Of a DNA stretch of 64,000 nt, positions 40,413 through 51,489 are shown piece by piece; positions within the stretch are counted from its first letter, which is position 1, and the number at the start of each line of letters is the position of its first letter. The stretch lies in contig JANPZU010000002.1 in the NCBI GenBank assembly GCA_024707405.1, positions 62,001 through 126,000 on the forward strand. The letters are read 5' to 3'. The notes beneath the pieces were generated by a model that saw nothing but the letters and a program-made list of their open reading frames with translations, made no database searches and was not told where the DNA came from. This stretch comes from Luteimonas sp. (GTDB taxonomy: Bacteria > Pseudomonadota > Gammaproteobacteria > Xanthomonadales > Xanthomonadaceae). The position numbers and the translations under genes are program-made.

Positions 40413-40418
40413 TACAAT
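40413..40418 (+). promoter_or_regulatory. -10 element of mtnA, predicting a leaderless transcript
   Basis: TACAAT is followed by GCGGGC and then ATG, so a start site about 7 nt after the -10 would coincide with the start codon. There is no Shine-Dalgarno in the intervening bases. No good -35 is visible. Confidence 0.5.
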
Positions 40419-40424
40419 GCGGGC

Positions 40425-41492
40425 ATGCAGAACGACATCGACTACGCACGCTACGACCGCATCCGACCGATCCGCTGGACGGGCGATGCACTGGAACTGC
40501 TCGACCAGCGCAAGCTGCCGTTCGTGGTCGAGTACCTGTCGTGCAGGACGAGCGATGAAGTGGCCGCCGCGATCCATTCGCTGGCCGTGCGCGGTGCCCC
40601 GGCCATCGGTATTTCCGCGGCGTGGGGCGTGGTGCTGGCTGCGCGCGTAGTCGATGCGTCGGATACCGCCGATGCCGCCGCGGCGCTGGAGCCGGCGATG
40701 CAGCGTCTCAACGCGGCGCGTCCGACCGCGGTCAACCTGGCTTGGGCGTTGGCGCGGATGCGCGCAGCACTGTTGCGTGCAGGGGCAGGCGAGGGCATGG
40801 ATTGGCGCGGGGCGCTTGAGGCCGAGGCGCGCGCCATCGAGACCGAAGACCTGGCCGCCAACCATGCGATGGGCGTGCTGGGCGCGTCGCTGATCGCGCC
40901 GGGCAGCGGCGTGCTCACGCACTGCAATACCGGGTCGCTGGCAACGGCCGGTTTCGGCACTGCGCTCGGCGTGATCCGCGCCGGCGTGGCGCAGGGCAAG
41001 ATCGGAAAAGTGTTCGCGGGTGAAACGCGGCCTTGGCAGCAAGGCGCGCGGCTGACCGCCTGGGAGCTGTTGCAGGATGGCATTCCGGCCACGCTGATTG
41101 CCGATTCCGCCGCCGCGCACCTGATGAAGACCGGTGCGGTGCAGTGGGTCGTCGTGGGGGCGGATCGCATCTGCGCCAACGGCGACACCGCCAACAAGAT
41201 CGGTACCTACCAGCTCGCGATTTCAGCGCGCCACCACGGCGCGAAGTTCATGGTGGTGGCGCCGTCGTCGACGGTCGACATGGATACCGCCTCGGGCGAC
41301 CTGATCGAGATCGAGGAGCGCGACCCGGCCGAGTTGTACGGCATCGGCGGTATCCGCACCGTGGCCGAGGGCGTGCCGGCATGGAACCCGGTGTTCGATG
41401 TCACGCCGCACGGACTGATCGATGCCATCGTCACCGAAAAGGGCATCGTCGACCGGCCCGATGCCGCGTCGATGCGTGCGATGTTCGCTTGA
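40425..41492 (+). CDS. mtnA: Methylthioribose-1-phosphate isomerase
   Basis: 355 aa from [32 protein letters not shown]; the track's earlier start is inside the mutarotase gene. eIF2B-like fold with [39 protein letters not shown] (catalytic Cys), [20 protein letters not shown] and [24 protein letters not shown] (catalytic Asp). It isomerises 5-methylthioribose 1-phosphate in methionine salvage. No other mtn genes are adjacent. Confidence 0.96.
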   Translation: MQNDIDYARYDRIRPIRWTGDALELLDQRKLPFVVEYLSCRTSDEVAAAIHSLAVRGAPAIGISAAWGVVLAARVVDASDTADAAAALEPAMQRLNAARPTAVNLAWALARMRAALLRAGAGEGMDWRGALEAEARAIETEDLAANHAMGVLGASLIAPGSGVLTHCNTGSLATAGFGTALGVIRAGVAQGKIGKVFAGETRPWQQGARLTAWELLQDGIPATLIADSAAAHLMKTGAVQWVVVGADRICANGDTANKIGTYQLAISARHHGAKFMVVAPSSTVDMDTASGDLIEIEERDPAELYGIGGIRTVAEGVPAWNPVFDVTPHGLIDAIVTEKGIVDRPDAASMRAMFA

Positions 41493-41499
41493 GGCACCC

Positions 41500-41576
41500 G
41501 TAGAGCCGAGCTTGCTCGGCCAAGACTTCTGCAACCGCGGCGCAGACGCCATCGTGCGGAGCAAGTTCCGCTCTAC
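41500..41576. repeat. GTAG-type REP pair between mtnA and a CPBP protease gene
   Basis: GTAGAGCCGAGCTTGCTCGGC and, inverted, GTGCGGAGCAAGTTCCGCTCTAC. The right arm's GTAG (read on the minus strand) provides the TAG stop of the CPBP-family gene. It separates two convergent genes. Confidence 0.85.
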
Positions 41577-42454
41577 GCCCCGGTCTTCCGCGCGGGACGG
41601 GTGTCGTTGCTTGGGGCTGCATCGGCGCACGCACGTCCGGCCTTGCCGGCGGCACGGATCGACAGCACCACGCCATACACCGCACTGGGCAAAGCGACGA
41701 AGGCGATCGCCTGGATCACCATGGCATTGCCGACTGAAAAATGGCCGTGTGCCAGCAACCACTGCGTGGCGATCATCAGCGCGGCATGGAAGCCGATGGG
41801 CCAGCCGAGGTTGCCGCCGAGCAATCGTAATCCCCCCAGGATCAGCGCGAATCCCGGAAGGAACGACCATTGCCCGGGTGCCGCCGTGGCGCCGATGGCC
41901 CACGCGAACGACACGAACAACACGGCCTGTGCGATCACCGAGAGCCACGGCGACAGTCGCCGCGCGAGCGTGCCCTGGAGATAGCCGCGGAACAGCAGTT
42001 CCTCCGGGATCGCTTCGATCAACAAGACCGCCGGGATCAGGATGGCCAGCGTCGCCAACGCCGACGGCCAGTCGCTGGCCAACTGCACGCTGGCCAGGCC
42101 CAGCCACAGCAACAGCACGGTCGCAGGCAGCGCGGTGAGCAGCCACAGTCCGGCGCCGGCGAATGCGCCGATCAGCACGTCGCGGATGCGGCCCAAGCCA
42201 AGCAGCGAGGCATCGAGGCGATCCATGCGCAATGCCATGGCGAGGGTGCCGCAGGCCAGCGCGGTGATGATCGTGCCTGCCAGCAATCGCTGCGCGGGCG
42301 TGGACATGCCGGGCAGCAGCGCCATGCCGATCTTCCAGATCGCGATGCAGGCCAGCAGGACTGCAGCGACGCGCAGCAGCAGTCCGGCAGTGGACGGTCG
42401 CGATGGTGGGTGCTGCAAGGCCATGCGGTGCTGGTTGTGTCGGTGTTCCTGCAT
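41573..42454 (-). CDS. CPBP family intramembrane metalloprotease
   Basis: 293 aa from MQEHRHNQHRMALQHP, which has GGAGG about 8 nt upstream; the track's start is 15 codons earlier. About eight hydrophobic helices are seen. The CAAX-protease/bacteriocin-processing signature is LLIEAIPEELLFRGYLQGTL (EExxxR) with a later GWPIGFHAALM His motif. Family members are membrane-embedded Glu-dependent proteases in prenyl-protein processing, bacteriocin immunity or regulation; the substrate here is unknown. The stop codon is in a REP. Confidence 0.85.
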   Translation of the reverse strand: MQEHRHNQHRMALQHPPSRPSTAGLLLRVAAVLLACIAIWKIGMALLPGMSTPAQRLLAGTIITALACGTLAMALRMDRLDASLLGLGRIRDVLIGAFAGAGLWLLTALPATVLLLWLGLASVQLASDWPSALATLAILIPAVLLIEAIPEELLFRGYLQGTLARRLSPWLSVIAQAVLFVSFAWAIGATAAPGQWSFLPGFALILGGLRLLGGNLGWPIGFHAALMIATQWLLAHGHFSVGNAMVIQAIAFVALPSAVYGVVLSIRAAGKAGRACADAAPSNDTRPARKTGA

Positions 42455-42613
42455 TGTCGCCACCTCCGCGCGGGAGAGGAATTGACAGCTGTCAGGCACT
42501 CCCGTGATGCGTTCGTCGCGATCCTGCGGCGTGATGCTTGGCAGGTATGGATTATGGCCTGCAAGTGGTTGTTTTTAGGCCGGAAAATGCTGGCGAAAAA
42601 TGCGCCTCCGTGG

Positions 42614-42619
42614 TATGAT
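42614..42619 (+). promoter_or_regulatory. gyrA promoter -10 element
   Basis: TATGAT lies 119 bp before the gyrA ATG in an otherwise GC-rich region. A weak TGGCGA is 17 bp upstream as candidate -35. The predicted transcript starts near 42626 and carries a 110-nt leader with a strong hairpin. Confidence 0.55.
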
Positions 42620-42633
42620 TTGGGCACTGTTTA

Positions 42634-42657
42634 CGGCGGGGTCGAAAGGCCCCGCCG
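42634..42657 (+). promoter_or_regulatory. Hairpin in the gyrA 5' leader
   Basis: CGGCGGGG-TCGAAAGG-CCCCGCCG is a perfect 8-bp GC stem with an 8-nt loop, just after the predicted transcription start. With no U-tract it is unlikely to terminate; it could stabilise the mRNA or respond to supercoiling-linked transcription. Confidence 0.6.
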
Positions 42658-42737
42658 CCATGTTTCCGGGCACCGCCTGAAACGGCGACTGCATGCCCAG
42701 GCACCCAGTGCCGAACAACGAGGATGCAAGCAACTCG

Positions 42738-45365
<2,628 letters not shown>

Positions 45366-45436
45366 CCCTTCGCATCGTGTCGGCACGGGGTCATCGTTCG
45401 ATGGCGCCGTGCCGGCGATGAACGACGGGGGAGGGT

Positions 45437-46237
45437 GTGTTCCAGAGCGCCATCACGCCTGCGCAAGGCATTGAGCTCGGCCCGGTCGCCCTGGCGCTGA
45501 CCGTGGCGCTGGTGGCGTGGCTGGTCGTTGGCGAAGCGGTGTCCGGCCGCATCTCGTTCCGCCGCTTCCTGGCCGACCTTGCCGCCGGCGTGCCCGATGC
45601 CCGTCGCAAGCTCTATCTCGGCTGGAGTCGCTGGTCGTGGATGATGGCCGCGGGCGTGCTGCTGCTGGCGATGTCCTCGCCGGGATTCGGATTGGAACGT
45701 TTGGGCATCGCCTGGCCGCGCTGGTCGAGCCTTGCCGAGGCGTCGGCAGGATCGTCCTTCGTCAAGGGACTGCTGATCGGCATGGTGCTGATGATCGTCG
45801 TGTCGATCGTCGCGGGCGCGATCGCGGTCAACAGGATGCGCAAGGCGGACGGCACCGGGGCGCCTGCGGCGGCCAACGATGCGGTGGCGGCGCTGCTGCC
45901 GACAACCACCGGCGAACGACGGGGTTATGCGTTCCTCTCGCTGACCGCGGGCGTCACCGAGGAGATCACGCAGCGCGGCTTCCTGCTGGCGGCGATGGTG
46001 GCGTTGTTGCCGCCGATGCCGGCGCTGGCCTACATCCTCATCGGTGGGGCCGTGTTCGGACTCGGGCATGCCTACCAGGGGCGCTCGGGGGTGGTCGCCA
46101 CCGGCCTCATCGGTGCCTTGTTCATGGGGATCTACCTTGCGACGGGCAGCTTGCTGATCCCGATCGTGCTGCACGTGCTGATGGATTTGAACGGCCTGCG
46201 CGTGCCACTGGCAAGGGACACACCCGCGGGCGATTGA
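45437..46237 (+). CDS. CPBP family intramembrane metalloprotease
   Basis: 266 aa from a GTG with GGGGGAG upstream. Hydrophobic segments include VALALTVALVAWLVVG and GLLIGMVLMIVVSIVAGAIAV. The protease signature is AGVTEEITQRGFLLAAM (EExxxR) followed by VFGLGHAYQG and VLHVLMDL with the two conserved His. It differs clearly from the CPBP protein on the other side of gyrA, so the two are not a recent duplication. The substrate is unknown. Confidence 0.85.
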   Translation: MFQSAITPAQGIELGPVALALTVALVAWLVVGEAVSGRISFRRFLADLAAGVPDARRKLYLGWSRWSWMMAAGVLLLAMSSPGFGLERLGIAWPRWSSLAEASAGSSFVKGLLIGMVLMIVVSIVAGAIAVNRMRKADGTGAPAAANDAVAALLPTTTGERRGYAFLSLTAGVTEEITQRGFLLAAMVALLPPMPALAYILIGGAVFGLGHAYQGRSGVVATGLIGALFMGIYLATGSLLIPIVLHVLMDLNGLRVPLARDTPAGD

Positions 46238-46401
46238 ATCGCGTCCGCCATTTGCCGGAACCGTCTGCGTCCCGCGTTGTCTGAGGCACGGATCGCGGTG
46301 ATCCCGGCAGGCAATGTTTCCTTCCGGCCCGCGCAGGCAGGGGCGAGGGCGGGCCGTCGCGATGGCGCGATGTCTATACTGCCTTCGACAAAGGAGGACG
46401 T

Positions 46402-49400
46402 ATGCAGCAGGCGGCGCAGGCGGCGGGTCGGGGCAATGTGCGATGGATGCTGCTGCTGTTTGCAGCCATCGCGATACTCGCGCTTCCGGGCTGCAAGCGT
46501 AACGAGACCGGGCAACTGCCGGGCATCAGCGGCGAGGCCATCCAGGCACAGCGTGACGCCATCGAGGGCTTTGGCCTGGTGCGCGCCTGGCCCGACCAGA
46601 CCGATGGCTCGCTGGCGATCGCGCTCGAGTTCTCGCTGCCGCTGGTCGGCACGCAGGATTTCGACAAGCTGATCCGTTTCGCCGAGCCCGTCGCCGAGAC
46701 CAGCAGTTGGTCGCTGTCCAGGGACGGCAAGACCTTGCGCTTCCCGTTCGTGCAGCCGGCGCGCGACTACACGCTGCGCATTTCCGGCGAGCTGACGGCG
46801 GCCGACGGCACGAAGCTGGGCGAGGAGATCGAGCGCAAGGTGTTCACCGGCGAACTCGATCCGGTGGTGGGCTTTGCCTCGCAGGGCAGCGTGCTGCCGG
46901 TTCGGGAGTCGCGCGGGCTGCCGGTGGTGTCGATCAACGTGCCCGAGGTCGACGTCGAGTTCCTGCGCGTGCAGGAGAAGTCGCTGTCCAGGTTCTTTGC
47001 CGAATACCAGCGCGGCGGGCGCCGCGGTACCTGGGAGCTGGAGAACGACTGGGGCGGCAAGACGCCGTTGTCGCGACTGGCCGACCCGGTGTACGTGAAC
47101 CGCTTCGTCCTGGGCGGCGAGCGCAACGAGCGCGTGCTGACCTACCTGCCGGTGCAGGACGTGCCGGATCTCCAGCAGCCGGGCCTTTACTTCGCGGTGA
47201 TGAAGCGCGCCGGTTCGTTCGGAGACCAGTACGAGACCGCGTTCTTCACCGTGAGCGACATCGGCCTGCATGTGCGCGCCTACAAGGACAAGCTGTTCGT
47301 GCACAGCGCTTCGCTGCATGGCGGCGGGGCGCTTGGCAAGGTGTCGCTGCGCATCCTGGATGCACGCGGAGAGGCGATCTACCGCGCCGAAACCGACAAC
47401 AACGGCAATGCCCTGGTCGACTACGCGCTCGACGCAGCGCACGTGCTGGTCGCCACGCGCGGCAACGACGTGACCATGCTGCCGTTCAACCAGCCCGCGC
47501 TCGACCTGTCCGAGTTCTCGGTCGGCGGTCGCCAGCAGGCGTGGTTCGACGTGTTCGCCTGGTCGGGCCGCGACCTCTACCGCCCCGGCGAGACGGTGCG
47601 CGTGTCGGCCTTGTTGCGCGACCACGACGGCAAGCCGGTCGTGGCGAAGGATGGCAAGACGCAGGCCCTGTTCGTGCGGCTGAAGCAGCCTGACGGCAAG
47701 ACCTTCTTCGAAAGCCGGGTCGAGCCCGGTGCGCAGGGCTACTTCCGCTTCGAGAAGGAAGTGCCGGTCGACGCGCCGACCGGGCGTTGGCAGGTCGAGT
47801 TCCGCACCGATCCTGCCAGCCGCGAGGCGGTGCAGGGCATGACCCTGAGGATCGAGGAGTTCCTGCCCGAACGCATGAAGCTCGACCTTGCCTCCGTCGA
47901 TGCCGTGCTCAAGCCCGGCCAGCCGCTGCGGCTGCAGGCCGACGGCGCGTATCTGTATGGCGCACCCGCGGCGGGCAATCGCTTTACCGCGAAACTCGCC
48001 GTGGCGGTGGAGCAGCATCCGGTGGAATCGCTCCCCGGTTACTTCTTCGGCGACCCGACCGTGCAACTGCCGCGAGAGGCCAAGGATGTCATCGATGGCA
48101 CGCTCGATGCGCAGGGCAAGTTGCAGCAGGACATCGCCTTGCCCGAGGAAGTGAAGGCGACGACGCCGGTCGCTGCGATCGTCACCGGCAGCGTCTACGA
48201 AACCGGCGGTCGCAGCGTCAATCGCACGCTCAAGCGCGTGCTCTGGCCCGCCGACGCACTGGTCGGCGTGCGCCCCTTGTTCGATGACAAGGAAGGCGCC
48301 GATGCCAACAGCAACCCGCGCTTCGAACTCCTGCGTGTCGGCAGCGATGGCAAGCCGCGCCCGGCGCGTGGCCTCAAGGTCACCCTGGTGCGCGAACACC
48401 GCGACTACCACTGGACGCATGACACCGAGGGCGGTTGGCGCTTCGACTTCAACAGCCGTTTCGAGAATGTGCAGGAACGCAGCATCGATGCCGGCGAGAC
48501 TGCGGCACGGTTCGATTTCCCGGTGGAGTGGGGCGAGTACCGCGTCGACGTGTTCGATCCGCAGACGCAGCTGACCACGCGCTATCCGTTCCGGGCCGGC
48601 TGGAGCTGGGGCGACGACAACCGTGGGCTGGATGCGCGTCCGGACAAGGTCAAGCTGGCGCTCGACAAGACTGCCTACCGTGCCGGCGACAAACTCAAGG
48701 TCACGGTCACGCCGCCGCATCCGGGCAAGGGCCTGCTGATCGTCGAGAGCGACCGCATGCTGTACGTGCAGGCCATCGACGCGCGTCCCGGCAGCACGTT
48801 CGAGATCCCGGTGACCGAAGACTGGGAGCGTCACGACGTGTACGTCACCGCGCTGGTGTTCCGTGGCGGCAGCGCGACCAGCAAGGTCACGCCGGCGCGC
48901 GCCGTGGGCGTGGCGCACGTGCCGATGGATCGCCGCGACCGCCGGGTCTCGGTCGGGCTCAACGTGCCGGATCAGATCCGACCCGAAGGCCCGATGCAGG
49001 TCGTGGTCAGTGCGCCGCAACTCGCCGGACAGGAAGCTTTCGCCACCGTATCCGCGGTGGATGTCGGCATCCTCAACATCACCCGCTTCCCTGTGCCGGA
49101 TGCGACGAAGCACTTCTTCGCGCAGCGCCGGTTGGGCGTGGATGCCTACGACATCTACGGCCGGGTGATCGAGAGTTTCGAGGGTGGCACCGCGCGCATC
49201 CGCTTCGGCGGCGACATCGGCCTGGCGGCATTGCCGCAGGCGCGTCGCCCCACGGCGCGGGTACAGACGGTCGACCTCTTTGCCGGGCCGGTGAAACTCG
49301 ATGCACAAGGCAATGCACGCATCCGGCTCGACCTGCCTGATTTCAACGGCACCTTGCGGGTGTCGGCGCTGGTGTATTCGGCCGATCGTTACGGCAGTCG

Positions 49401-51333
49401 AGACCGCGAGACCGTGGTGCGCGCGCCGATCGTCGCCGAGGCCAGCATGCCGCGGGTGATGGCGCCGGGTGACCGCAGCACGGTCACCCTCGACCTGACC
49501 AACTTCACCGGCAAGGCCGGCGAATTCGACGTGCGCGTCGACGGCATCGGGCCGGTGTCCATCGGCGAGAACGTGCGCAAGTCCCAACTGGCCGTCGATG
49601 GTAAATCCACGCTCAACTTCCCGCTGTCGGCGCGCGAAGGGTACGAAGTGGCCAAGGTGCGGGTGCGCGTCGAAGGCAACGGCTTCAAGGTCGACCGCAG
49701 CTACGACCTGCCGGTGCGCCCGGCGTGGCCGTCGGTATTGCGCTCGCGCACGCAGACCATCGATCCCTTGGCACCGGTGACGCTGGATGCCGGCCTCGCC
49801 AATGGCTTCATGCCGGGCTCGGTCACCGCGCAGATGACGGTGAGCGCCTTGCCGCCGATTCCGTTCGCCAGTGCGATCCGTGGCGCGCTCGATTATCCCT
49901 ACGGCTGCGCGGAACAGACGACCAGCAAGGGCTTCGCGGCGCTGGTGCTGGACGAGGCGACGGCCACCATGCTCGGCTTGAAGGATGTCGATGCCGCCAG
50001 GCGCAGGCAGTACGTCGAAGGCGCGTTCGGCCGGCTGGCCTCGATGCAGGTGCAGCGCGGTCACTTCTCGATGTGGGGCAGCGACGGCTACACCAACCCG
50101 GCGTTGACGCCGTACATCGTCGAGTTCCTGCTCGATGCGCGTGACCAGGGTTTCGCGGTGCCGGAAGCGGTGCTGCAACGTGCGCTGGAGCGGCTCAATG
50201 AAGACCTGCTGGCAGGCGGCAACGAGTTCTACGGGCAGAACCACCGCTCGCATCTCAAGTTCGCCTACCAGGCGCATGCCGGCTATGTGCTGGCACGCGT
50301 GAACCGCGCGCCGCTCGGCACGTTGCGCGCACTGCACGACAACGACCGCAAGAACGTGCTGACCGGTTTGCCGCTGGTGCACCTCGGCCTTGCGCTGGCG
50401 ATGCAGGGCGACCGGCAGCGCGGCGAGAAGGCGATCGAGGAAGGCTTCGCGTTCCGTGGCGACCGCCCGGGTTACCTCGGCGATTACGGCAGCCCGTTGC
50501 GCGACCGTGCGTTGATGATCGCGATGACCCACGAGCGCGGCTTTGCCAAGCCGGCCTACGACGCACAGGCCATCACGCTCGGCCGCGACCTGGATGCCCG
50601 TCGCAGCCGTGGCTGGATGTACCTGAGCACGCAGGAGCAGATCGCGCTGGCACGCCTGGGCAAGGCGCTTGCGGCATCCCAGGACAAGCGCGTGTCGGGC
50701 ACGCTGCAGGTTGGCGGCAGCGAAGAAGCCGTCGGCGAAACGCGCGTGTTCGGCCGTCGTTTCGACCATGCGGCCCTCGCCTCGGGTGTGCGCTTCGACC
50801 CCCGTGGCACGCCGCCGCTGTTCGCCAGCATCGAGGTGGCCGGGGTTCCGCGCGAGGCCCCGGCTCCCGATGCCAACACCATCCGGGTCGAGCGCAGGCT
50901 CTACGCCACCGATGGACAGCCATGGACGCCGGGGCCGTTGAAGGAAGGCGAGGCATTGATCGTCGGCGTGGAGATCGTCTCCGACGTGGACATGCCCGAT
51001 GCGCTGCTGGTCGACCTGTTGCCGGCGGGCCTGGAGATCGAGAACTTCAACCTCGGCGATGCCAAGCAGTGGGCCGACGTGGTGGTGGCCGGGATCGAAA
51101 TCTCCGACCGCGCGCGTGCCGCCGACGTGCGCCACGAAGAGTTCCGCGACGACCGCTACGTGGCGGCGTTGAAGCTCTCGCGTGGCAGTCGTGCACGATT
51201 GTTCTACCTGGTGCGTGCGGTCACGCCGGGCAGCTACACCGCGCCGCCACCGTTGGTCGAAGACATGTATCGCCCCGACCTGCGCGGCGTGGGGCGCTCG
51301 TTGCCGGCGACGATCACGGTGGTGCAGCCATAA
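46402..51333 (+). CDS. Bacterial alpha-2-macroglobulin (YfhM-like) lipoprotein
   Basis: 1,643 aa. GGAGGAC precedes the ATG; TATACT at 46375-46380 could be its -10. A lipobox (AILALPGC, Cys31) anchors it in the periplasm. A series of MG domains follows (WFDVFAWSGRDLYRPGETVRVSALLRDHDGKPV is the typical MG region; ALDKTAYRAGDKLKVTVTPP the next), then the thioester YGCAEQT (Cys1169, Gln1172) and a C-terminal RBD-like domain. The thioester is intact, so it can trap proteases covalently. pbpC follows, the conserved pairing seen in E. coli (yfhM-pbpC). The pair is thought to guard and repair the wall after outer-membrane breach. Confidence 0.95.
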   Translation: MQQAAQAAGRGNVRWMLLLFAAIAILALPGCKRNETGQLPGISGEAIQAQRDAIEGFGLVRAWPDQTDGSLAIALEFSLPLVGTQDFDKLIRFAEPVAETSSWSLSRDGKTLRFPFVQPARDYTLRISGELTAADGTKLGEEIERKVFTGELDPVVGFASQGSVLPVRESRGLPVVSINVPEVDVEFLRVQEKSLSRFFAEYQRGGRRGTWELENDWGGKTPLSRLADPVYVNRFVLGGERNERVLTYLPVQDVPDLQQPGLYFAVMKRAGSFGDQYETAFFTVSDIGLHVRAYKDKLFVHSASLHGGGALGKVSLRILDARGEAIYRAETDNNGNALVDYALDAAHVLVATRGNDVTMLPFNQPALDLSEFSVGGRQQAWFDVFAWSGRDLYRPGETVRVSALLRDHDGKPVVAKDGKTQALFVRLKQPDGKTFFESRVEPGAQGYFRFEKEVPVDAPTGRWQVEFRTDPASREAVQGMTLRIEEFLPERMKLDLASVDAVLKPGQPLRLQADGAYLYGAPAAGNRFTAKLAVAVEQHPVESLPGYFFGDPTVQLPREAKDVIDGTLDAQGKLQQDIALPEEVKATTPVAAIVTGSVYETGGRSVNRTLKRVLWPADALVGVRPLFDDKEGADANSNPRFELLRVGSDGKPRPARGLKVTLVREHRDYHWTHDTEGGWRFDFNSRFENVQERSIDAGETAARFDFPVEWGEYRVDVFDPQTQLTTRYPFRAGWSWGDDNRGLDARPDKVKLALDKTAYRAGDKLKVTVTPPHPGKGLLIVESDRMLYVQAIDARPGSTFEIPVTEDWERHDVYVTALVFRGGSATSKVTPARAVGVAHVPMDRRDRRVSVGLNVPDQIRPEGPMQVVVSAPQLAGQEAFATVSAVDVGILNITRFPVPDATKHFFAQRRLGVDAYDIYGRVIESFEGGTARIRFGGDIGLAALPQARRPTARVQTVDLFAGPVKLDAQGNARIRLDLPDFNGTLRVSALVYSADRYGSRDRETVVRAPIVAEASMPRVMAPGDRSTVTLDLTNFTGKAGEFDVRVDGIGPVSIGENVRKSQLAVDGKSTLNFPLSAREGYEVAKVRVRVEGNGFKVDRSYDLPVRPAWPSVLRSRTQTIDPLAPVTLDAGLANGFMPGSVTAQMTVSALPPIPFASAIRGALDYPYGCAEQTTSKGFAALVLDEATATMLGLKDVDAARRRQYVEGAFGRLASMQVQRGHFSMWGSDGYTNPALTPYIVEFLLDARDQGFAVPEAVLQRALERLNEDLLAGGNEFYGQNHRSHLKFAYQAHAGYVLARVNRAPLGTLRALHDNDRKNVLTGLPLVHLGLALAMQGDRQRGEKAIEEGFAFRGDRPGYLGDYGSPLRDRALMIAMTHERGFAKPAYDAQAITLGRDLDARRSRGWMYLSTQEQIALARLGKALAASQDKRVSGTLQVGGSEEAVGETRVFGRRFDHAALASGVRFDPRGTPPLFASIEVAGVPREAPAPDANTIRVERRLYATDGQPWTPGPLKEGEALIVGVEIVSDVDMPDALLVDLLPAGLEIENFNLGDAKQWADVVVAGIEISDRARAADVRHEEFRDDRYVAALKLSRGSRARLFYLVRAVTPGSYTAPPPLVEDMYRPDLRGVGRSLPATITVVQP

Positions 51334-51341
51334 GGATGGAA

Positions 51342-51486
51342 ATTCCTTCTCCTGCTTGCGGGAGAAGGTGCCCGGAGGGCGGATGAGGGCCGGAGTGATG
51401 TGTCCCGGCTTGCATCTGCCGACGATGACGTCATGAAAAGGACAACGCTGCCCTCGCCGCAACCCTCTCCCGTCAACGGGAGAGGG
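51342..51486. repeat. Inverted intergenic repeat ahead of pbpC
   Basis: TTCCTTCTCCTGCTTGCGGGAGAAGGTGCCCGGAGGGCGGATGAGGG at the left and GCCCTCGCCGCAACCCTCTCCCGTCAACGGGAGAGGG at the right form related hairpins. The first resembles a repeat common between proteobacterial genes. The right hairpin abuts the preferred pbpC start. Confidence 0.8.
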
Positions 51487-51489
51487 GGC

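Noticed and set aside
45366-45436. Long-looped inverted repeat after gyrA (GGCACGG ... CCGTGCC) as a terminator
   Set aside because: The loop is large and there is no U-tract, and it overlaps the leader of the next gene.
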